This document shows, piece by piece, positions 63,629-64,000 of a stretch of DNA of 64,000 bases. The notes under the pieces were generated by a model that made no database searches, was not told where the DNA came from, and worked only from the letters and a program-made list of their open reading frames with translations. This DNA is from Tenacibaculum pacificus (GTDB lineage Bacteria > Bacteroidota > Bacteroidia > Flavobacteriales > Flavobacteriaceae). Every line of letters starts with the position of its first letter. The stretch's first letter is position 1. The translations under genes and the position numbers were made by a program. The DNA lies in contig NZ_CP115917.1 of NCBI RefSeq assembly GCF_027941775.1, forward strand, positions 467,001-531,000, written 5' to 3'.

Positions 63629-64000
63629 CCGTTAATAATTTTTTCTTGATGATTAATAGATTCTTGGTGAATTGCTTTAAACATTTTTAAAACAAAATCT
63701 TCACTTAAACCTTTAGTTTCACCTTCTAAAATCATGTTTCCAAGAATTTCATTCCAACGTCTAGACTGTAAAACAGCAACGTTCATATCTTTCTTTAAAG
63801 CACCAATTTTATCAGCAACGCTCATTCTTTTTCCTAACATTTCTATTAGTTGACCATCAACAACGTTAATTTGAGCACGTAAATTATCTAAAGATTCTCT
63901 GTATTCAGAATCTGTTTCTGTTGCTTTTCTGATTTTTAAATCAGTCATAATCTGCTTTAACTTAGTAGGAGTTACTTGTTGAGCAGCATCACTCCAAGCC
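63625..64000 (-). CDS. C-terminal part of bifunctional DAHP synthase/chorismate mutase, partial
   Basis: The frame is open to the right window edge and reads AWSDAAQQVTPTKLKQIMTD then LKIRK, which is the end of a DAHP synthase, followed by an AroQ-type chorismate mutase (LRAQINVVDGQLIEMLGKRM, VADKIGALKKDMNVAVLQ, then RWNEIL). This fusion feeds aromatic amino acid synthesis and is typical of Bacteroidetes. An internal ATG at 63946-63948 is not the start. Only the last 125 codons are in the window. Confidence 0.85.
   Translation of the reverse strand, partial: AWSDAAQQVTPTKLKQIMTDLKIRKATETDSEYRESLDNLRAQINVVDGQLIEMLGKRMSVADKIGALKKDMNVAVLQSRRWNEILGNMILEGETKGLSEDFVLKMFKAIHQESINHQEKIING

Overview
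The window looks like chromosome from a low-GC marine member of the Flavobacteriaceae, of Tenacibaculum or Polaribacter type. The evidence is the AT-rich base composition, SusC/SusD transport, gldB and gldC, PorP/SprF- and PorG-like type IX secretion proteins, a secreted protein with a type IX sorting domain, the Bacteroidetes promoter form (TTTG, about 20 bases, TAnnTTTG), and the gene orders porG-uppS-bamA-skp-skp-murI and nadE/gldB/gldC. No tRNA, rRNA, insertion sequence, prophage or CRISPR array was seen.

Positions 1-12,850 hold a glycan or glycopeptide locus. A SusD (cut by the window edge) and a frameshifted SusC lie divergent from a tightly coupled three-gene operon: a GH63-type alpha-glucosidase lipoprotein, a 1010-residue fusion of a hydroxylysine-kinase-like domain, an M23 domain and a class-III aminotransferase/phospholyase, and a GH2 beta-galactosidase lipoprotein. 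Together these are the activities expected for dismantling the collagen unit Glc-alpha-1,2-Gal-beta-O-hydroxylysine. Convergent to it, 12,896-21,500 holds two M24 X-Pro peptidases and a 4-hydroxyproline pathway: FAD-dependent dehydrogenase, DUF3781 protein, epimerase, ketoglutarate semialdehyde dehydrogenase and a divergent AraC regulator. The DapA-family deaminase of that pathway is only a decayed remnant at 19,994-20,491. The first 21 kb therefore reads as a collagen utilisation island with one broken pathway. The linking interpretation is inference.

Positions 21.6-36.2 kb are housekeeping: PorP/SprF, murI, two Skp-like chaperones, bamA, uppS, porG, nadK, a CBS protein, pdxJ, an alpha/beta hydrolase, a four-helix membrane protein, tig, clpP and clpX. 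Positions 36.2-52.2 kb hold an LRR lipid- or surface-type protein, dnaG, nadE, gldB, gldC, a folK-deoxynucleoside kinase fusion, pnp, rpsO, accD, fbaA, a TamA/BamA-like protein, a SpoU-family methyltransferase and a second deoxynucleoside kinase. DnaG and AccD have both lost all four zinc ligands, whereas ClpX keeps them.

Positions 52.2-64 kb hold a giant secreted M12B-like protein with 744-base internal repeats and a substituted zinc histidine, lipB, and then a dense run of disrupted genes (yceI, tatD, a DTW-domain gene, dtd, rsgA). The window closes with a small secreted protein and the 3' end of a DAHP synthase/chorismate mutase gene.

Eight genes carry a single frameshift or stop (susC, folK-dNK, tamA-like, yceI, tatD, DTW, dtd, rsgA). 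Each reads through perfectly after one base is restored, so either sequencing error or recent gene decay is possible. The hydroxyproline deaminase remnant is too degraded to be a sequencing error.
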